Below are positions 14,862-22,870 of a stretch of DNA of 30,012 bases, piece by piece. The notes under the pieces were generated by a model. The model was not told the DNA's origin. It saw only the letters and a list, made by a program, of their open reading frames with translations, and did no database searches. The position numbers and the translations under genes were made by a program. The first letter of the stretch is position 1, and each line of letters begins with the position of its first letter. Source of the stretch: UBA4717 sp045531795 (GTDB taxonomy: Bacteria; Bacillota; Clostridia; Oscillospirales; CAG-272); NCBI GenBank assembly GCA_045531795.1, contig JAZSET010000076.1:1-30012 (forward strand), read 5' to 3'.

Positions 14862-16139
14862 TTATTTATAAAGCTTTTCAAGAGCCGCAATTTTTACGCA
14901 AAGACATAATATCTCGCTTGCGAGCTTTAACTCTTCATTCGGCGGGAAAGTCGGTGCTATTCTGATGTTTCTGTCAAAGGGATCCTTTCCATAGGGGAAA
15001 GTTGCACCCGCCTTTGTCAGTGTAACTCCGAGTTCGCTTACAAGCTCATAGACTCTCTTTGCACAGCCACTCAGAACATCAAGACTTATGAAATATCCTC
15101 CTTTGGGAGAATTCCAGTTAGCGATATTTGTTCCCTCAAGTTCCTTTTCAAGTGTTTCAAGCACAATATCAAATTTCGGCTTTATAATCTGAGCGTGCTT
15201 TCTCATATGCTCAAGTATTCCGTCGGCATTCTTAAAATACTTTACATGACGCATCATATTGATTTTGTCGTAACCAATGGTCTGAACTGTCATTACTTTT
15301 TCAATTTGCGCTATGTTCTGTTCGCTTGACGCCATTATTGCAACGCCTGAACCCGGGAAAGAAATTTTAGAGGTAGACGCGAAGTAATTTATCATATCAA
15401 GATTTCCGCATTTCTCTGCCTCTTCAAAAATATCAAGAAGCTTTATCTGGTTATCAACATCAAAGTCGTGTACAGCATATGCGTTGTCCCAGTAAATTCT
15501 GAAATCCTTTGCCGCAGGTTTAAGAGAAGCAAATCTTCTTACAGTATCGTCTGAATAAACCACGCCGCAGGGATTTGAAAACTTCGGTACACACCAGATA
15601 CCCTTTATGGCAGCGTCAGTTGCAACATATTTTTCAACCATATCCATATCGGGACCGGTATTGGTCATTGCAACCGGAATCATCTCAATACCGAGAGACT
15701 CGCATATAGCAAAGTGTCTGTCATAGCCGGGAGCGGGACACAAGAACTTCACCTTATCAAGCTTTGCCCAGGGAGTGCTGCCGTTAACACCGTAAAGCAT
15801 AGAGCGGGCAACTGTATCGTACATAAGGTTGAGGCTTGAGTTTCCTGCAACAATTATTCTGCTTTCCTTAATACCGAGAAGCTCTGCAAAAAGTCTTTTC
15901 GCTTCGGGAATTCCGTCGAGGATTCCGTAGTTACGGCAGTCAAAGCCGTTTTCGGATTTACAATCGGTATCGTTTGCGATTACATCAAGCATACCCATTG
16001 TGATATCAAGCTGATCCTTTCCGGGCTTTCCTCTTGACATATCAAGCTTTAATGAACGAGCCTTATATTTTTCAAACTCGGCATTTAAACGTGCTTTTTC
16101 CCTGTTTGCTTCTTCCTTGTTTAAATTCAGATAGTTCAT
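14862..16139 (-). CDS. PLP-dependent aminotransferase, class I-gamma aspartate aminotransferase type
   Basis: 425 residues from the ATG at 16139, preceded by AGAGGAA; a 54-base longer frame has no ribosome binding site. Fold-type I landmarks are present: MSRGKPG near residue 34, NYGILDG, AGNSSLNLMYD (phosphate/PLP loop near 99), CVPKFSNPCGV (Asn189), WDNAYAVHDF (Asp218, Tyr221) and the PLP-binding Lys258 in STSKISFPGSGVA. NIRIAPTFPP supplies the C-terminal substrate-carboxylate Arg. The sequence pattern resembles the PF12897-type subgroup, for which aspartate aminotransferase activity is known; this assignment rests on pattern recall. Expected role is amino-group transfer between aspartate and 2-oxoglutarate in the cytoplasm. 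It is a single-gene unit with its own promoter. Confidence 0.88.
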   Translation of the reverse strand: MNYLNLNKEEANREKARLNAEFEKYKARSLKLDMSRGKPGKDQLDITMGMLDVIANDTDCKSENGFDCRNYGILDGIPEAKRLFAELLGIKESRIIVAGNSSLNLMYDTVARSMLYGVNGSTPWAKLDKVKFLCPAPGYDRHFAICESLGIEMIPVAMTNTGPDMDMVEKYVATDAAIKGIWCVPKFSNPCGVVYSDDTVRRFASLKPAAKDFRIYWDNAYAVHDFDVDNQIKLLDIFEEAEKCGNLDMINYFASTSKISFPGSGVAIMASSEQNIAQIEKVMTVQTIGYDKINMMRHVKYFKNADGILEHMRKHAQIIKPKFDIVLETLEKELEGTNIANWNSPKGGYFISLDVLSGCAKRVYELVSELGVTLTKAGATFPYGKDPFDRNIRIAPTFPPNEELKLASEILCLCVKIAALEKLYK

Positions 16140-16215
16140 ATAATATTCCTCTGCAAATACAAAAATGCAAGTTGATTTTTGAAAAAATTGCAAAAATCAA
16201 GTCTATTTGCATTAT

Positions 16216-16244
16216 ATTATACCCCAAATCGCCAAAAAATGCAA
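16216..16244 (-). promoter_or_regulatory. Sigma-A-type promoter of the aminotransferase gene
   Basis: Read on the minus strand: TTGCAT (16244-16239), 17 bases, TATAAT (16221-16216). The leader of about 70 bases contains an inverted repeat TTGATTTTT/AAAAATCAA (16172-16180 and 16192-16200). Confidence 0.8.
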
Positions 16245-16318
16245 GAAAAAAATGCACGAAATTTCATAATTCGCAAGGATTTTTTTGTATATGTAGTAGA
16301 AAAACTATGGTTTCCAGC

Positions 16319-18847
16319 CTATTTATCGTCTTTATCGCCGTTTGTTTCTGTCTTTTTTATGCTTTGAACATGCTGGGTTCTTTTTTGAGGCATAACCCTG
16401 CCGTTTACAATCCTGACGCCTGTATCCTGAAATGTGTTTTTAGTCAACGGTCTCGCGCTTCTCGTTTCAGATTTACTTTGCGGCATTTTGGCCCCTTTTT
16501 TCTTTTTATGCCGTCTGGATATTATTTTCTTATCCTTTAAAAATCCGATAATTCTTGATCTGGTTTTGCCGACTATTGCTTTTATTTTATTTTTTGCAGT
16601 TTTATTTACATTTATAAATATCAAAAGTACAGCAACGGCAGCTACCACCAGTATTACAACAATTGTGATTATTATACTGAGCAATGTTGAAAGACCTGTA
16701 CGATTGTGTATGCTGACACTTTCAAGCCACAGCCCGTATTCTCCGCTTACAACAGAATCCGAACCCGGCTTATATAACAGCTTAACTGTGTCGGCCCTGC
16801 CGTCTGTCAGTTTTACAAAATCACTGATTTTAAAAGTAAGCTCTGCTGTGCTGTTTGATGTAATCTGCGCTACTCCCTCAAATGAATATGCGGGAATATC
16901 ATAATTATCAAGTCTGAGCATTACAGTCAGCGTCTCATCATTCGGTGTGACAGGCTTGAATTTTATACTTATATACTCAGCTTTTTCAAGTGAAACATCC
17001 TCAAGGCTGCAGGAAATACCCATATATGCTTTTGCAAAAGCGGGCTTTTGCGATGAGTAAAGCATTGTTGTATATTCGTTTTCATTTACAGGTCTGAGTT
17101 CCACAAATGACGAACTGTCTGACGGATAAAAGCCATACATTTCCCCGCTTGTAAGGTCAAACAGGGTATTTTCACTGTACGCGGGGGGAATATCCGCTTT
17201 AAGCATCGATACTGCTTCTGTTATGCTTTTTTTACTTTCGCTCTTATAGTCCCCGGCATATTTATTGAATATATCATTACCGCTGAAAGCGCGTGCCATA
17301 TCAAGGCCTAATGCGTTATTTGAAGTATCCGCATTTCTGAAAATATCATATATTGGCTTTTTGCTTTCGGGAACAAGAGGAGACAATGCATTCGATGACC
17401 ACAGTCCCAACTGTACCGGTTCTGCAGGGTGGTCAACATGACGGTAATAAATAAAGGCATCAATATATGGATTCTGTTCCGCTATTGCATAGGCAAGGGC
17501 ATAGGCTCCTGCCTGACAGTCACTGTTTTTGGCGTCATCAATGTTTCCGTTGATTCCGAACTCGCTTATTATGATATCACGGACTTCTGTGTCATATGTA
17601 AGCTCACCCTGACTCATATAGTCGGTTAACACATCAAGGTTCTTCATTGTCAGATACTTTGTATCAATACTGTCTATAGCAAGTTCGTCTTCCCAGAACT
17701 GCGTGTTTGACGGGTCAGACGGATATGGATTTATTGCAAGAGCCCAGTCGATTTCCCCTCTGCTCTGTATTTTTCCTGCAAATGCAGACAGCAAATCCCT
17801 TGCCCCATAGTCTGTGCTGTATTCTGAAGAGTTAAACACATTTGAAACAGATACAAACACCCTGGCGTTTGCATATTTGCTTTTTACTGCGCTGTGAAGC
17901 ATTCTGAAAGCGCTTTCGTAATAGTTTACATATTCTTCAAAGCTAACCTCACCAATATTGTTCCAGGTTCCTCTGGCATTTATCTCATAGCCTAATATGT
18001 AAGCGGGGACAAAGCCGTTTGCAGCATTTTCGCCCGAGTATCGCTCAGCCATATATTCACAGAAAGCAATAAAAAGGCGGGCGGATTTTACGGTAGTTGT
18101 ATTTATGGCAAAGAGGGAGGCAGATGTGTTTTCCCTGTCAAGATAAAGAAAATCGAGTTCACTGTTTTCGCTCTTTCCGAGAACAATGTTGAAATACACA
18201 TTCATTCCTGCTTCTGTCATCGCTTTTACACGGTGGTCAAGCAAGGCAAGCTTATCCTCGTAAAAATAGAAAGTCTGGCCGTATAGGGTATGGGAAATTG
18301 TGTTTTCCCTCTGTACGGGGGATATATAATCTTCAATTTCCACACTTATAATTGTATGAGCACTTCCGAGATATTGTGCATCTGATCCTATTTGCGCACA
18401 CAGTCCCTTTTTTGTTGACCTGTGTGGATAATCTGCAGTATTTTCAGCAATATCACTGATGTTTTCTATGTATTTCTCATCAGAAATACGGGTGTATGTA
18501 CCGTCTTCGTTTTTTATTGCAATTACAAATGAAGAATATATCATCTGCTTACTGAAAGCAAGCTCCATTTTAAAGTTGTTTTCTGCTTTCAGAGTACCCC
18601 TCGGAGAAAGTTCGCCAAGCTCTCTCTCTCCCGGCATAAGCTCAAACACGAAAACATCCCGGTCTCTGTTTTCTTTTACAAACTCCGCGTCAAAGGCGGC
18701 ATTTATTGTCAAGGTGTTCTTTTGTGTGTTTATCCGCACAGAGTCAATTGTGCAAACAAAGGAATCTGCCGATGCAAGTATCCCTGATGTTAAAATCATT
18801 ATGAAAACCATTGCAGAGATAACAAAATGTCTGAAATATTTATTCAT
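16319..18847 (-). CDS. Membrane-anchored DUF5722-type glycosidase-like protein
   Basis: 842 residues. A signal peptide (about 1-27, ending ILASA) leads into an extracellular region. Residues about 140-510 look like a TIM-barrel DUF5722 domain. Two glutamates sit where clan GH-A glycosidases keep theirs: Glu288 in AYILGYEINARG and Glu429 in IIISEFGING. DUF5722 proteins are regarded as putative glycoside hydrolases, but the substrate is unknown. A beta-rich region (about 560-712) follows, then one membrane helix (about 720-747) and a strongly basic cytoplasmic tail of about 95 residues containing RRHKKKKG. The cell could thus display the enzyme while the tail stays inside. The ATG at 18847 has a GAGGGGAAG-type site upstream. 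It stands alone with its own promoter. No intrinsic terminator was recognised between its stop and the divergent aminotransferase promoter region. Confidence 0.8.
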   Translation of the reverse strand: MNKYFRHFVISAMVFIMILTSGILASADSFVCTIDSVRINTQKNTLTINAAFDAEFVKENRDRDVFVFELMPGERELGELSPRGTLKAENNFKMELAFSKQMIYSSFVIAIKNEDGTYTRISDEKYIENISDIAENTADYPHRSTKKGLCAQIGSDAQYLGSAHTIISVEIEDYISPVQRENTISHTLYGQTFYFYEDKLALLDHRVKAMTEAGMNVYFNIVLGKSENSELDFLYLDRENTSASLFAINTTTVKSARLFIAFCEYMAERYSGENAANGFVPAYILGYEINARGTWNNIGEVSFEEYVNYYESAFRMLHSAVKSKYANARVFVSVSNVFNSSEYSTDYGARDLLSAFAGKIQSRGEIDWALAINPYPSDPSNTQFWEDELAIDSIDTKYLTMKNLDVLTDYMSQGELTYDTEVRDIIISEFGINGNIDDAKNSDCQAGAYALAYAIAEQNPYIDAFIYYRHVDHPAEPVQLGLWSSNALSPLVPESKKPIYDIFRNADTSNNALGLDMARAFSGNDIFNKYAGDYKSESKKSITEAVSMLKADIPPAYSENTLFDLTSGEMYGFYPSDSSSFVELRPVNENEYTTMLYSSQKPAFAKAYMGISCSLEDVSLEKAEYISIKFKPVTPNDETLTVMLRLDNYDIPAYSFEGVAQITSNSTAELTFKISDFVKLTDGRADTVKLLYKPGSDSVVSGEYGLWLESVSIHNRTGLSTLLSIIITIVVILVVAAVAVLLIFINVNKTAKNKIKAIVGKTRSRIIGFLKDKKIISRRHKKKKGAKMPQSKSETRSARPLTKNTFQDTGVRIVNGRVMPQKRTQHVQSIKKTETNGDKDDK

Positions 18848-18883
18848 AAGAGTCTTCCCCCTCTGTTTTCTTCTGTCAATGTA

Positions 18884-18912
18884 ATTATACTACAATAATA
18901 TGAACATTTCAA
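18884..18912 (-). promoter_or_regulatory. Sigma-A-type promoter of the DUF5722 gene
   Basis: Minus strand: TTGAAA (18912-18907), 17 bases, TATAAT (18889-18884). It starts just past the terminator of the flavin reductase gene. Confidence 0.87.
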
Positions 18913-18914
18913 AT

Positions 18915-18945
18915 ACAAAAAATCTCCGTCAGACGACGGAGATTT
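18915..18945 (-). terminator. Intrinsic terminator of the flavin reductase gene
   Basis: AAATCTCCGTC (18945-18935 on the minus strand) pairs with GACGGAGATTT (18930-18920) around a 4-base loop, followed by TTTTTTGTATTT reading leftward. Confidence 0.92.
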
Positions 18946-18949
18946 AAAA

Positions 18950-19450
18950 CTACTCTGCAATAACCTTTTCTATTTCGCATACATACACCCAATGGTAGTC
19001 ATCCGTGGGATAAACCTGTCCGGGTATAGTTGTATCTATAAATTCTTCTTTTGTAAGTCTTGTTTTATAAAGCTTTTTCACTTTCATCACAAGCTTTGCT
19101 CCCTTGAAATATACACATGAATCAAGCTCTGCAGGCAGAAGTCCCGCTTCTTTGATTTTATCACAGTCACGGCCGCTTTTTCTGCCACACAGAGTAAGCG
19201 CCTTTCTGTAGCTTTCGGGGTAAAAACTCAATGTAAAGGATTCGCACTCCTCACAAAATTCATAGGTATATCTCTGAGGACGGATAAATACAAAACAAAC
19301 ATTTTTATTCCACAGTACGCCAAGTCCTCCCCAGCTTGCAGTCATTGTGTTTACCGCGCCGTCTTTTTTCTTTGCTGTTATAAGCATCCAGTCAGATCCT
19401 ATCAGCGAAAAAGTGTTGTTATTTATGTCGCAAGGTTTGATTTCTCTCAT
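18950..19450 (-). CDS. Flavin reductase-family (FMN-binding split barrel) protein
   Basis: 166 residues. The pattern WMLITAKKKDGAVNTMTASWGGLGVLWNKNV followed by CFVFIRPQRYTYEFCEECESFTLSFY fits the flavin-reductase-like split-barrel family: the TMTASWGG segment contacts FMN and the Arg-Pro-Gln-Arg-Tyr stretch follows it. Such soluble proteins bind FMN and serve as NAD(P)H:flavin oxidoreductases or flavin carriers; the specific partner is unknown. The start ATG at 19450 follows AAAGGAG. It is monocistronic, with a strong promoter and a tight terminator. Confidence 0.87.
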   Translation of the reverse strand: MREIKPCDINNNTFSLIGSDWMLITAKKKDGAVNTMTASWGGLGVLWNKNVCFVFIRPQRYTYEFCEECESFTLSFYPESYRKALTLCGRKSGRDCDKIKEAGLLPAELDSCVYFKGAKLVMKVKKLYKTRLTKEEFIDTTIPGQVYPTDDYHWVYVCEIEKVIAE

Positions 19451-19489
19451 AACTCACAGGCTCCTTTAATGATTTTGTTGCTTGTTGAA

Positions 19490-19518
19490 ATTATATACTA
19501 TTTTAACTCAAAAGTCAA
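19490..19518 (-). promoter_or_regulatory. Sigma-A-type promoter of the flavin reductase gene
   Basis: Minus strand: TTGACT (19518-19513), 17 bases, TATAAT (19495-19490). Confidence 0.88.
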
Positions 19519-19590
19519 CAAACACTGTTTTTCATACAGTAAGCAGTGTATGCATATATTACTATAAGGTATGAGTAAAGGAGGCTTTTT

Positions 19591-19920
19591 ATGAGAGCTA
19601 AAATCAAATCGGCAGTTTTATGTATGTGTCTGACCGTAACGGCACTTACTTTAATGAGATACGGAAATGACGGTGCTCACATACCTGCACTTGATTATAC
19701 CGAGTCAGCAAAGGCTGTATTATATATGACCGACGAAGATGAACTGTATTGTTCTGCAATCAGTTATCACAGTGCAAACAACATTGTGTATTTTCAGGAA
19801 AACAGCACGGAAATTTCCGTAAACTACCCGCAGGCGTATGCAGAAAAAACTTACGATGTGCTTCCTCCCGCAGTAAAACCGCCGCAGAATGGGATTGAGG
19901 TGTTTGGTGAAAATAATTGA
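19591..19920 (+). CDS. Small exported or membrane-anchored protein of unknown function, partner of the M50 protease gene
   Basis: 109 residues. An N-terminal basic-hydrophobic segment (about 5-22) could be a signal peptide or single membrane anchor; about 85 polar residues follow, ending in a Pro-rich LPPAVKPPQNG stretch. I recognise no family. The ATG at 19591 follows AAAGGAGG. Its last 14 bases overlap the M50 protease gene, so translation is probably coupled. In sporulating bacteria an M50 protease is held by a membrane partner (SpoIVFA with SpoIVFB). This protein could play a comparable regulatory or substrate role, but it lacks the zinc-peptidase-like domain of SpoIVFA, so that is only a hypothesis. 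Upstream, TTCATA (19531-19536) and TATATT (19555-19560), 18 bases apart, would be at best a weak sigma-A promoter. Confidence 0.7.
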   Translation: MRAKIKSAVLCMCLTVTALTLMRYGNDGAHIPALDYTESAKAVLYMTDEDELYCSAISYHSANNIVYFQENSTEISVNYPQAYAEKTYDVLPPAVKPPQNGIEVFGENN

Positions 19921-20413
19921 ACTGATATTCCCGAGTCTGCTGGCAGTTATGGTCCACGAAGCAGGACATCTTTTTATGATGCTTTTACTTGGTGTCAAAT
20001 TCTACAGTGGCAGGTATTCTCTGTGGGGAATTAAAATAACGGCTGATTATATGAAAAGCTCCTATACAAAGGAGCTTTTTGTGTCTGTGTCAGGCTCGCT
20101 TTCAAACCTTGTGTTTGCCACTATGCTTTTTTCTGCCGGCAAAAATGAATATGGATATGCAATGATTGCATACGGAGCATTCAACCTGTTGCCTGCAGAC
20201 TTTCTTGACGGAGGAGAAATCCTGAGACTTATTTTGCAGATGCTTAAAGCAGACGACTATCTATCATCGCAAATATGTCATTATACAAGTGGCTTTGTTA
20301 CAGTAATACTGTGGATTTTATCGGTATATATTGCAATAAAATACAACTCTGCAACTATACTGATAAGCGTATTTTATATGATATTTATATCTTTTTCCCA
20401 AGAAGATACTTGA
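19907..20413 (+). CDS. Minimal M50-family (site-2-type) intramembrane metalloprotease
   Basis: 168 residues from a GTG at 19907 that has GAGG (19897-19900) at good distance; an ATG at 19889 would add six residues and has no such site. HEAGH (residues 17-21) supplies two zinc-binding histidines and the catalytic Glu18 inside the first helix. The third ligand, Asp101, lies in NLLPADFLDGGE (93-104), as in SpoIVFB and other M50B proteases. Four to five membrane segments are predicted. There is no PDZ or CBS domain, so it is near the minimal catalytic core. M50 proteases cut transmembrane helices of signalling substrates. The adjacent genes upstream (overlapping) and downstream suggest those products as partners or substrates; this is inference. 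Confidence 0.87.
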   Translation: MKIIELIFPSLLAVMVHEAGHLFMMLLLGVKFYSGRYSLWGIKITADYMKSSYTKELFVSVSGSLSNLVFATMLFSAGKNEYGYAMIAYGAFNLLPADFLDGGEILRLILQMLKADDYLSSQICHYTSGFVTVILWILSVYIAIKYNSATILISVFYMIFISFSQEDT

Positions 20414-20475
20414 CTGAAAGCCGAAAATAAGATAGAATTATTACATACGGATAATTACAGACAGCAGGTGAAAAA

Positions 20476-21444
20476 ATGATCAGAAGTGAAGTTTTTGATA
20501 TATCGCGCTTTTCTATTATGTCAGAAGCAGTGCTTGCGGCAAATGATAAGGGTAAGATACTATACAAAAATCCCATTATGAAAAAATTGTGCTATGGCTC
20601 ATTGTTTGACAGCATAGATGTCCCGGATACAAAAAACGAACTTGTGCGCGGGCAAATAAGCAACGGCAGATTCGGACTTGATTTTGATTTTTGCAGCATC
20701 AATCTGTTCGGAGAGAGAACAGTGATCGGCACTTTTGCGGGATTTGACAAAGATGTGTTCCCTGTCCTTCTGAATGAACAGATATACACACATCTCAGGA
20801 CCTTTAACTCGGATATTTCTGTACCGGTTTTCGGCGGAAGAGTTGTAAAGAGTCAAGTTGACCGGTCTTTCCCTCACGATGCAAAAGTTTATATATCTGA
20901 TTTTGAGATAGGGTACTTTTGTCTTGATGACATTACGGCAAATACGATATATGAGATAAAAGAACGGCTCTCTCCTTTTGGCTATAAAATAGACACAGAT
21001 ATTATGTCTGCCTGCAACCCCGTCTGCAATTTGAGCCTTTTTGACTTTGCTCTTGTTCTTGAGCTTTTGCTCCTTTCGCTGCTCACACTTTCTTCAAGCA
21101 GAAATGCAAGGGTGTTTGTGTCCGAAAACGGCAAAAATTGCAGTGTTACAGTCGAAGTACCCCGCACAAACTCTGCGGGAAGTATCAGAAAAAGCCCCGA
21201 AACACTTTTTAGTGATAACTCCAAAGAGAAAGCGGTTATTGACTCAATAATGAAGTTTTGTGCTCTCTATTCCTGGAAGCTTATAGCAAGGGAGAGCAAG
21301 GATAGTCTTGCGATAGCATTTATCCTGCCTGCAGTAAGTCACGAAAAACACAAATTTAGAAACGAAGATGATAAGGATATAAAACGGATAATCAAAGAGG
21401 CAACGAGTCTTCTTGATGATGAAATCAGAAAGTTGTCAATATGA
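20476..21444 (+). CDS. Protein resembling a degenerate PAS/histidine-kinase-type sensor, no catalytic motifs
   Basis: 322 residues, soluble by appearance. The N-terminus (about 10-35), ISRFSIMSEAVLAANDKGKI, reads like a PAS-domain opening. Residues about 155-290 follow the order of a histidine-kinase output domain: a helix YEIKERLSPFGYKIDTDI, an N-box-like helix FDFALVLELLLLSLLTLSSS, a strand VFVSENGKNCSVTVEV, and a tail IDSIMKFCALYSWKLIARES ending LAIAFILPAV, like the GLGLAIV-to-LP tail of HATPase domains. The phosphoacceptor His, the N-box Asn and the Gly-rich G boxes are not recognisable. It may be a non-catalytic scaffold or ligand sensor. The ribosome binding site is AGGTG before the ATG. 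It lies 62 bases after the M50 gene. Family identity is my inference from pattern only. Confidence 0.6.
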   Translation: MIRSEVFDISRFSIMSEAVLAANDKGKILYKNPIMKKLCYGSLFDSIDVPDTKNELVRGQISNGRFGLDFDFCSINLFGERTVIGTFAGFDKDVFPVLLNEQIYTHLRTFNSDISVPVFGGRVVKSQVDRSFPHDAKVYISDFEIGYFCLDDITANTIYEIKERLSPFGYKIDTDIMSACNPVCNLSLFDFALVLELLLLSLLTLSSSRNARVFVSENGKNCSVTVEVPRTNSAGSIRKSPETLFSDNSKEKAVIDSIMKFCALYSWKLIARESKDSLAIAFILPAVSHEKHKFRNEDDKDIKRIIKEATSLLDDEIRKLSI

Positions 21445-21445
21445 T

Positions 21446-21484
21446 GCAAAAAATATGCACAGATGTCTGTGCATATTTTTTTGC
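21446..21484. terminator. Bidirectional terminator between the sensor-like and methyltransferase genes
   Basis: AAAAAATATGCACAGA (21448-21463) is exactly complementary to TCTGTGCATATTTTTT (21466-21481). A-tracts and T-tracts flank both sides, serving both convergent genes. Confidence 0.93.
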
Positions 21485-21485
21485 G

Positions 21486-22661
21486 TTATTTAAGTAGTTT
21501 TTCCAGCATAAGCTCTACGCCTATATACTTACGGGCTTTTTCAAGAACTTTTCCGGCGTCTTCGGTTTCTGTTTTCTTTTTTACAGCTCTGATAAGCAGG
21601 TTTTTGGGCGTATCATCGGGCGTTACAAGTTCAATAAGATCAACCTTGTATGAATATGCTTCAAGAGTTTTTGCTCTCAGTGAGTCTGTCAGATTTTCAC
21701 ACAGCTTCTGAGCACTCATAGAGTGGTCAAGAACAAAAGAGAGATCGTTTCTTGCTTCTTCAGACATATTTTTTACATTAGCAAAAAGCTCGTGATGGCA
21801 ACAAGGTGTTGACAATATCATTCCGGCCCCCGATTTTATTGCGTGAGCAAGTACAATATCGGTTGCCGTGTCGCAGGCGTGCAGTGACACAACCATATCA
21901 GGCTTGTTGCTTAAGCCGAGAGTGCCGATGTCTCCGCAGATAAACTTAAGCCCTCTCATATCTGAAGCTTCAGCCACATTATTACAGTACTCTATAACAT
22001 CCTGCTTTAAGTCAGCACCTATCATTTCCACCTGAAGTCCAAGTATTCTTTCAAGATAGAAATAAAGCGCAAATGAGAGGTAGCTTTTGCCGCAGCACAA
22101 ATCGTAAACGAGTATGTGTTTTTTGCTTTTTAATAACTCCGCAGAACTATCAACAATTTCAAGGAATCTGTTGATCTGGCGGTATTTTGACTGCATTTTA
22201 TCGTGAATTCTGCCGTTTTTATCGCATATTCCAAGCTTTTGCAGAAATTTTTCTTTCAGATAATTATCAAGAATGTAATCCTTTTGACGGTTGTGACTGA
22301 TGGGGGCAATTTTTATCCCGCCGGGCTTGATTTTGTTACCTATATATACTGTTCCCGACTTTGAGATCTTGACTTCGCATTCTCCGGCAGTGGTCAGAAT
22401 ATTTGTCTGCATAAAGTCATCAAGCGCCATCCCGGCAAGCTGTTCATACGCTTTATCAAGAGGAATGTTTGTGTGCAATGCCTTATTGTCTTTTGTAAAG
22501 GTTTCAAGCTGAAAAAATTTCCCGTTTTTCCCCGACACAACAATTGCCGTGCGCTTGAGTATATTCTTGTCACGGGACTTTGAAAAAACAATTTTCCTGA
22601 GGGTACTGTTTTCTGCCGCACTTTCTATAATATCGGCTATCTTTATAAGATTTGTGTCCAT
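21486..22661 (-). CDS. SAM-dependent methyltransferase (Methyltransf_32 type)
   Basis: 391 residues. The C-terminal half holds a class I methyltransferase fold: motif I VYDLCCGKSYLSFALYFYL (Asp187-Gly191), motif II at MIGADLK, then VVSLHACDTATD (around 258-268) and STPCCHHEL (284-292), a set typical of the Methyltransf_32 family. The N-terminal 130 residues form a separate domain containing a block around VSGKNGKFFQLETF that I cannot name. NRQKDYIL and KYRQINRFLEIVD are conserved-looking links before the SAM fold. The methyl acceptor is unknown; RNA or protein are the usual guesses. CGGAGAAG precedes the ATG at 22661. It is monocistronic. Confidence 0.85.
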   Translation of the reverse strand: MDTNLIKIADIIESAAENSTLRKIVFSKSRDKNILKRTAIVVSGKNGKFFQLETFTKDNKALHTNIPLDKAYEQLAGMALDDFMQTNILTTAGECEVKISKSGTVYIGNKIKPGGIKIAPISHNRQKDYILDNYLKEKFLQKLGICDKNGRIHDKMQSKYRQINRFLEIVDSSAELLKSKKHILVYDLCCGKSYLSFALYFYLERILGLQVEMIGADLKQDVIEYCNNVAEASDMRGLKFICGDIGTLGLSNKPDMVVSLHACDTATDIVLAHAIKSGAGMILSTPCCHHELFANVKNMSEEARNDLSFVLDHSMSAQKLCENLTDSLRAKTLEAYSYKVDLIELVTPDDTPKNLLIRAVKKKTETEDAGKVLEKARKYIGVELMLEKLLK

Positions 22662-22691
22662 AAGCTTCTCCGCAAAATATCATTATCTTAT

Positions 22692-22720
22692 ATACTATCA
22701 CATTGTGCTAAAAAAATCAA
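22692..22720 (-). promoter_or_regulatory. Sigma-A-type promoter of the methyltransferase gene
   Basis: Minus strand: TTGATT (22720-22715), 17 bases, TAGTAT (22697-22692). Confidence 0.7.
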
Positions 22721-22801
22721 TAGACCTAACTTATTATCAACTTTGCCGGACTTAATCAATGGTAGTATACCATCATTCATGGGATAAATAGCAGAAAAGT
22801 A

Positions 22802-22830
22802 TTGACAACAGGAAATTTATGTGATATAAT
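22802..22830 (+). promoter_or_regulatory. Consensus promoter of the rpsF-ssb-rpsR operon
   Basis: TTGACA (22802-22807), exactly 17 bases, TATAAT (22825-22830): both hexamers are perfect, fitting a highly expressed ribosomal operon. The leader is about 90 bases long. Confidence 0.95.
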
Positions 22831-22836
22831 CAAATT

Positions 22837-22870
22837 CGGTATGGCATACGAAAGTATGTCCTCCTTACCG
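22837..22870 (+). promoter_or_regulatory. Structured leader of rpsF, candidate S6:S18 autoregulatory element
   Basis: An outer stem CGGTA (22837-22841) pairs with TACCG (22866-22870). An inner stem GGCATAC (22843-22849) pairs with GTATGTC (22854-22860) with one G-U and is capped by a GAAA tetraloop; a pyrimidine-rich internal loop lies on the 3' side. Leaders that bind the S6:S18 complex are known in front of rpsF and present a CCG element. A CCG is present at the base here, but an exact match to the described motif was not tested. Confidence 0.6.

Noticed and set aside
19531..19582. Possible sporulation sigma-E or sigma-K promoter before the M50 gene set (CATACAGT at 19533, CATATATTA at 19553)
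   Set aside because: The -10-like words match in part, but no matching -35 element lies at the right spacing, so the support is too weak.
22759..22773. Dyad ATGGTA-GTA-TACCAT between the methyltransferase and rpsF promoters
   Set aside because: Only 6 bp per arm and no link to a known regulator; expected by chance in a window of this size.
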